Source: an uncultured Collinsella sp.
GTDB lineage: Bacteria > Actinomycetota > Coriobacteriia > Coriobacteriales > Coriobacteriaceae
Direction of reading: 5' to 3'
Length of the DNA: 12,426 nt
Assembly (NCBI GenBank): GCA_900553345.1
Contig: USDE01000018.1
Coordinates: 1 to 12,426 of the forward strand
Positions within the stretch are counted from its first letter, which is position 1. Each line of letters starts with the position of its first letter. Position numbers and translations under genes: made by a program. Of the stretch, positions 9,077-12,426 are shown in pieces. A model generated the notes under the pieces. It was not told the origin of the DNA and ran no database searches. It worked only from the letters and a program-made list of their open reading frames with translations.

Positions 9077-9522
9077 TGCTGGAATCCTTTCTGTAAAAGG
9101 CCTACAACCCATTAATAACCCGCGCCCGTGCGATACGCGAGTTTATTAAGGTTTATATTCTCTTTATCGCTCATTTTATTCATTTTGAAAATAGTTGAAC
9201 GGTGAACGGTCGCTTTTACCCGCTCAGCGTAAAGAAACCCAGCTCAAGCATATCTACGTCATTTACGTGCAACTTTATTTTAATAGAGCAGGGATTAGAC
9301 CAGATTATGCAAACTATATCTTTGCTAAACATAAAACAGACAGCGCAAAATCTTACTCGCACTATACGAGATTCTATGCACTTATTGGACGAGTATGCAG
9401 CCCTGCAATAACATGGCGTTTTTCATCCAACTTAAGGAATAGACGAGTGCCTTTGCCGCGCGTCGGCCGGCAGCCGGCGAGCCGTCTCGTCGATTGCCGC
9501 TTCCAGAAAATCAAAAACTGAT
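9077..9522. other. Long gene-free, AT-richer divergent intergenic region
   Basis: Upstream of arcC on one side and of the DUF3830-like gene on the other. The part 9120-9420 is visibly richer in A and T than either arm. It contains a tandem TGAACGG TGAACGG (9196-9209) and repeated TGAA motifs near 9185-9206 at arcC promoter distance, so a regulator site is possible. Open frames here lack ribosome sites and recognisable sequence. No RNA gene was recognised. Confidence 0.5.
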
Positions 9523-9552
9523 ATTGCGCGCGCAATTGCGGCATGGTACTTT
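9523..9552 (+). promoter_or_regulatory. Candidate promoter with overlapping palindrome for the DUF3830-like gene pair
   Basis: TTGCGC (9524-9529) and TACTTT (9547-9552) are 17 bases apart, with TG at 9544-9545 giving an extended -10. The -35 element lies inside the perfect 14-base palindrome ATTGCGCGCGCAAT (9523-9536), a plausible repressor operator. It is about 125 bases before the start codon at 9679. Match quality is moderate. Confidence 0.4.
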
Positions 9553-9678
9553 AGCGAAGAACAGCGCGGGCTGGGGCGACAGAGATCTGTCGTGAAGTTT
9601 GGGTTCGGCGACCCCGCCGCTGTCTTCTCCTTATCCGCCAGCGAACCCCTTGAGCGACGGATTGAGGAGGTCCTTACT

Positions 9679-10095
9679 ATGACAAAAATGCTCAAGATCA
9701 CGCTGAATGGCGAGACGTTTCTCGCCGATATGCTCTGGGACAAGGCTCCCGAGACATGCAAGCTGTTCGAATCGTCCTGTCCGGTCGAGTCACGTATCTT
9801 TTCGGCCAAGATCTGCGATGCCGAGGTAACCTATCCCGTATCGGGCCCCATTGCCAATTATGAGCACATCGAGAACCCCGTTTTTCACGAGCCGGCGGGC
9901 GCCGTGAGCTGGTATGGCGGATGGTCGTCAATCTGCATCTTCTTTGACGTGTGCGAGCCCTTTGGCACCTGCAACATGTTCGCCCGCATCTGCGAAGCCG
10001 ACCGCGAGCGCTTTGCCGCCGCCTGCCGCAATGTCTGGGACAACCAGGGCATGTGCATCAAAAACGAAATCGTCGAGATCGAAGCGGAGGCCTAA
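9679..10095 (+). CDS. Small cyclophilin-like protein, DUF3830-family candidate
   Basis: A 138-residue soluble protein without signal peptide or membrane segment. Its order of motifs fits DUF3830 (cyclophilin-like fold): a first strand pair 'LKITLNGETFLADMLWDKAPETCKLFE', a central 'PVSGPIANYEHIENPVFHEPAGAVSWYGG', and a late 'GTCNMFARICEADRERFAAACRNVW' resembling the family's GNxFAxI...VW segment. The biochemical role of DUF3830 proteins is not established. Nine cysteines (27, 34, 46, 86, 92, 98, 105, 116, 126) are many for this size and could suggest metal binding or redox chemistry (inference). The start at 9679 has GAGGAGG eight bases upstream; the frame stays open back to a GTG at 9592, but that lacks a ribosome site. 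Two bases separate it from the next gene, so the two are co-transcribed. Confidence 0.65.
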   Translation: MTKMLKITLNGETFLADMLWDKAPETCKLFESSCPVESRIFSAKICDAEVTYPVSGPIANYEHIENPVFHEPAGAVSWYGGWSSICIFFDVCEPFGTCNMFARICEADRERFAAACRNVWDNQGMCIKNEIVEIEAEA

Positions 10096-10097
10096 AG

Positions 10098-10622
10098 ATG
10101 ATGGATATCAACACCCTGCTCGCACTCGACCTTGCCGAGTACACCACTGCACTTGAGGCCCTCGCCGACCAAATGATGCTCGAGGAACCGCGCGATATCG
10201 ACTACATGCGCCGCCGCAAGCTTGACACAGGCCGCGAATTCGCCGTCTGGAACTTCACCGTCGGCTACTGCATGAACGCGGCCGACGCCCTCTCCCTCCT
10301 GCGAGCCCAGGCCAACGAAAACGCCAACGACGGCACCGCCGACCTCGCAACGATCAACAACAGCGCCGCGCGCCTGTGCGACTGGTTCTCGGGCGCCTTC
10401 GACGTCACCGGCAAAATGGATGACACCACGGCAATCCTCGCCCACAGCCGCGACCTCTACGCCCAGGTAGAGACTCACGAACAGTTTGCAGCCCTCACCC
10501 GCGCCACCGAGCGCTATCTGGTCCAGCTCCAATTTTGGGTCGACCGCCAGATTCCCTGGCCGGCCATTAGCGACCTCGTCCACGGCTACCGCCTACGCAC
10601 GGAGTCCGGCGAGACAAGGTAA
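10098..10622 (+). CDS. Unrecognised 174-residue helical protein paired with the DUF3830-like gene
   Basis: I do not recognise this family. The protein appears soluble and mostly alpha-helical, acidic in its first half ('TLLALDLAEYTTALEALADQMMLEEPRDIDYMRRRK'), with aromatic-rich patches 'GREFAVWNFTVGYCMN' (about 46-61) and 'RYLVQLQFWVDRQIPWPAISDLVHGYR' near the C-terminus. No signal peptide or membrane segment is seen. The start ATG at 10098 (or 10101) has GGAGG at 10086-10090, inside the end of the preceding gene, and lies two bases after its stop, so translation is likely coupled. Codon use matches the GC-rich neighbours. A functional partnership with the DUF3830-like protein is inferred only from the tight arrangement. 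Confidence 0.75.
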   Translation: MMDINTLLALDLAEYTTALEALADQMMLEEPRDIDYMRRRKLDTGREFAVWNFTVGYCMNAADALSLLRAQANENANDGTADLATINNSAARLCDWFSGAFDVTGKMDDTTAILAHSRDLYAQVETHEQFAALTRATERYLVQLQFWVDRQIPWPAISDLVHGYRLRTESGETR

Positions 10623-10677
10623 CCAAGCAAGCAGCACCGACAACACCCCACCATCGGGATCCAAAGTAAGAATCAGA

Positions 10678-10711
10678 GGGCTGGAGACGCACCCAACAGC
10701 GTCCCCAGCCC
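10678..10711 (+). terminator. Hairpin after the two-gene unit, possible terminator
   Basis: GGGCTGG (10678-10684) pairs with CCAGCCC (10705-10711) and GACGC with GCGTC inside it, with one A-C mismatch between and an 8-base loop. It starts 56 bases after the stop codon. No T-run follows, so intrinsic termination would be weak. A smaller CACTG-TTT-CAGTG hairpin lies at 10727-10739. Confidence 0.4.
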
Positions 10712-10765
10712 CTTCGCAAAGTAGAGCACTGTTTCAGTGGCTTTGAGGCCTATTCGAACCTTTGC

Positions 10766-10849
10766 TATCTCCCAATTTTTGTATATTTACGACAATATTA
10801 TCTGCCAATTTTTGTATGATTTTAGGCGATTCTATCTGTCAATTTTTGT
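10766..10849 (+). repeat. Three 17-bp direct repeats spaced 33-34 bp upstream of the AAA+ ATPase
   Basis: TATCTCCCAATTTTTGT (10766-10782), TATCTGCCAATTTTTGT (10799-10815) and TATCTGTCAATTTTTGT (10833-10849) differ at only two positions. Start-to-start distances of 33 and 34 bases are about three turns of the helix, putting all copies on one face. The third ends 14 bases before the ATPase start, so its tract lies in or next to the promoter/leader. This looks like a cooperative protein-binding array, probably an operator. Confidence 0.75.
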
Positions 10850-10863
10850 CATTTGGGGGTTTA

Positions 10864-12225
10864 ATGCTACGCCGTAAGGTCACTGATAGGCTTTTGAGCT
10901 GGAAGAATAACTCCAATAAGGCATTACTCGTTACTGGTGCGCGTCAGATTGGCAAGAGCTATGCGATTCGCGCGTTTGGAAAAAGCAACTACGCTTCGTA
11001 TTTTGAGGTCAATTTACTACTCGATGTCGAAGCAAGGAATGCACTTGTTGGCGCAAAGAACTCCGTTGACTTTATCAACCGCGTAGCCCTTCTTGCGGAT
11101 GCGCCGCTTGTTGAGGGCGATACGCTTGTCTTTGTCGATGAGATTCAGGAGTATCCGCAGATCGTTACACTCATGAAGGCGTTGGTCGAGGATGGGCGCT
11201 TTAGCTATGTCTTCTCGGGGTCTATGCTTGGGACTGAGTTTAAGGGGATCTCTTCTTTTCCGGTGGGGTATGTAGAGCACATTGTTATGCGCCCGATGGA
11301 TTTTGAAGAGTTTTGTTGGGCAAACAGCGTAAGCGAGAATGTGCTTGCAGGCATTCGCAGCTGCCTTGTCGAGAAACATCCTGTCGAAAACTATATTCAT
11401 GAGGCGATGCTCAAGAACTATAGAGCCTATATCGTTTGCGGCGGCATGCCGGAGGTCGTTCAGAATTATATTGATTCGGGTTATTCGCTCGTGAGCACAC
11501 GTGAGCTTCAAACTCAGCTGGTCGATCAGTACAAAAGCGATATCTCAAAATATGCATCGACTCGAGCGTTTAACGTTCGGTCGATTTTTGAGCAAATTCC
11601 CGTTCAGCTTGAGGCGGAGTCTCATCGCTTTGTTGTTTCGTCTCTGGGTGAGGGAGCTCGCCTTAAAAAATATGAGCAGGATTTCCTGTGGCTTGTTAAC
11701 GCAGGTGTTGGATTGATGGTCGCCAGGGTGACGGAGCCACGGAGTCCTCTCAAGAGGACGGAGAAAACGACAGCCTTCAAACTATACGAGTCTGATACAG
11801 GCATGCTCGCATCGCGATACCCCGGCAGCACCGCACGCGCTGTCTATCTTGATATGAAAACTCCCAACCTTGGTGGTCTCTATGAGAACGTGGTCGCGCA
11901 GGAACTCGTTGCCCTCGGGGCGGATGCATGGTACTACCAAACGCGTGAGGTCGGTGAAGTTGACTTTGTGATCGAAGGCGTCCACGGTCATGTTGTCCCA
12001 ATCGAGGTCAAATCGGGCAAGAAAGTTCGAGCGCACGCGGCCCTCGATCGTCTGATGAGTGTGGGCGAGTACAAAATTCCCGAAGCCGTTGTACTAAGCC
12101 ACGAGAATCTCAGCAAAGAGGGCAAGGTTCTGTACGTTCCAATCTACATGACGTTTTGTCTCGATGAGTTTATGGAAAAGGATGACCCCAATAACGATTT
12201 CTCGTTCGCGCCCATATCTCTCTAG
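10864..12225 (+). CDS. AAA+ family ATP-binding protein with DUF4143 domain
   Basis: A 453-residue P-loop ATPase of the widespread AAA_14/DUF4143 family; cellular role undefined, often found in accessory or mobile regions. Walker A 'GARQIGKS' (25-32) and Walker B 'TLVFVDE' (87-93) are intact, followed by a sensor-like 'YVFSGSMLG' (115-123). The C-terminal DUF4143 part has a PD-(D/E)xK-nuclease-like arrangement: 'ENVVAQEL' with Glu347, 'GEVDFVI' with Asp367 and 'PIEVKSGKK' with Glu381 and Lys383. Start chosen at the ATG at 10864 (MLRRKVTDRLL), the family's usual beginning, with GGGGG four bases upstream; the frame is open further back to 10762 but that part encodes the repeats. Base composition is noticeably less GC-rich than the other genes, which suggests horizontal acquisition. 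Monocistronic as far as visible. Confidence 0.93.
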   Translation: MLRRKVTDRLLSWKNNSNKALLVTGARQIGKSYAIRAFGKSNYASYFEVNLLLDVEARNALVGAKNSVDFINRVALLADAPLVEGDTLVFVDEIQEYPQIVTLMKALVEDGRFSYVFSGSMLGTEFKGISSFPVGYVEHIVMRPMDFEEFCWANSVSENVLAGIRSCLVEKHPVENYIHEAMLKNYRAYIVCGGMPEVVQNYIDSGYSLVSTRELQTQLVDQYKSDISKYASTRAFNVRSIFEQIPVQLEAESHRFVVSSLGEGARLKKYEQDFLWLVNAGVGLMVARVTEPRSPLKRTEKTTAFKLYESDTGMLASRYPGSTARAVYLDMKTPNLGGLYENVVAQELVALGADAWYYQTREVGEVDFVIEGVHGHVVPIEVKSGKKVRAHAALDRLMSVGEYKIPEAVVLSHENLSKEGKVLYVPIYMTFCLDEFMEKDDPNNDFSFAPISL

Positions 12226-12280
12226 CCATTTGAATCCGCAATCCAGCCCCGTCCCCTATCCATCCCCAAAGTGACGCGTG

Positions 12281-12303
12281 GTTTCGCGGCAAAGCCGCGA
12301 AAC
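12281..12303 (+). terminator. Perfect 10-bp hairpin after the ATPase gene
   Basis: GTTTCGCGGC (12281-12290) and GCCGCGAAAC (12294-12303) flank AAA. It lies 56 bases after the stop codon. It is followed by an A-rich rather than T-rich tract, so it is either a weak terminator or part of an intergenic repeat; GTCCCC (12251-12256) and GGGGAC (12310-12315 region) form a possible outer pair. Confidence 0.45.
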
Positions 12304-12320
12304 AGCGAAGGGGACAAAAG

Positions 12321-12426
12321 GCCCCCACAGCCACGTCATCCATTCAGCCACACAATCCGAGGACGTAGTCGTAGCAGGATCTGGGGGCTGACCTTCGCGG
12401 ACACTCCGCAGGACGAAAGAACCCCC
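12321..12426. other. Gene-free right edge with nested complementary segments
   Basis: GGGGG (12383-12387) can pair either with CCCCC upstream (12322-12326) or with CCCCC at the window end (12422-12426). In the latter fold it encloses TTC/GAA (12394-12396 with 12415-12417) and the perfect GCGGA-CAC-TCCGC hairpin (12397-12409). This might be an RNA leader or a repeat; the window ends before the downstream gene can be seen. Confidence 0.3.

Noticed and set aside
8120..9115. Plus-strand frame of 331 residues opposite carbamate kinase
   Set aside because: Exactly antisense to arcC and low in complexity; a shadow frame.
9176..9200. ARG-box or FNR-type site upstream of arcC
   Set aside because: Only half-sites such as TGAAT are visible; no full palindromic match was found.
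9202..9411. Open frame of 69 residues in the AT-rich divergent region
   Set aside because: It begins at GTG with no ribosome binding site and no family I recognise. The C-terminal helix-like stretch keeps it from being fully dismissed, so it is mentioned only in a finding.
10762..10863. N-terminal extension of the ATPase frame covering the direct repeats
   Set aside because: It would start at TTG without a ribosome site and translate the repeats into unrelated residues; the family begins at MLRRKVTDRLL.

Overview
The window is GC-rich bacterial DNA. Strong Shine-Dalgarno sequences, a lichenan/cellobiose-type PTS operon, a carbamate kinase, an OppA-like lipoprotein and an IS200 copy together suggest a gut actinobacterium of the Coriobacteriia, most like Collinsella. 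That assignment is an inference from gene content and protein style; no rRNA or tRNA is present to test it.

Layout. From 1 to about 9076 every gene lies on the minus strand. From 9679 to 12225 every gene lies on the plus strand. The two arms diverge across a roughly 600-base, partly AT-rich gene-free stretch (9077-9678). Reading the minus arm from its upstream end: a carbamate kinase (arcC) with its own terminator; a 74-base repeat block containing a 21-bp inverted repeat; a five-domain PRD/PTS regulator of the LicR type; PTS IIA, IIB and IIC of the lactose/cellobiose family; a GH1 6-phospho-beta-glucosidase ending at a strong terminator; an intact IS200-type element with only tnpA; and the N-terminal 401 residues of a family-5 peptide-binding lipoprotein that runs off the left edge. 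The plus arm has a two-gene unit (a small cyclophilin-like DUF3830 candidate and an unrecognised 174-residue helical protein), then a lower-GC AAA+ ATPase of the DUF4143 type preceded by three phased direct repeats. The last 200 bases hold no gene but contain hairpins.

How the genes work together. The regulator, IIA, IIB, IIC and glucosidase form a self-contained system for importing and phosphorylating a beta-glucoside such as cellobiose and cleaving it in the cytoplasm. The regulator carries its own IIB- and IIA-like domains and two PRDs, so transport flux probably sets its activity. The carbamate kinase makes ATP from carbamoyl phosphate, but no other arginine-deiminase genes are present here. 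The IS200 tnpA leader can fold into a hairpin that hides its ribosome binding site, as known for enteric IS200.

Most worth a second look: the three 17-bp repeats before the ATPase, the DUF3830/unknown gene pair with a palindrome over its putative promoter, and the 7906-7988 repeat with two competing left arms. None of these proves a new system.
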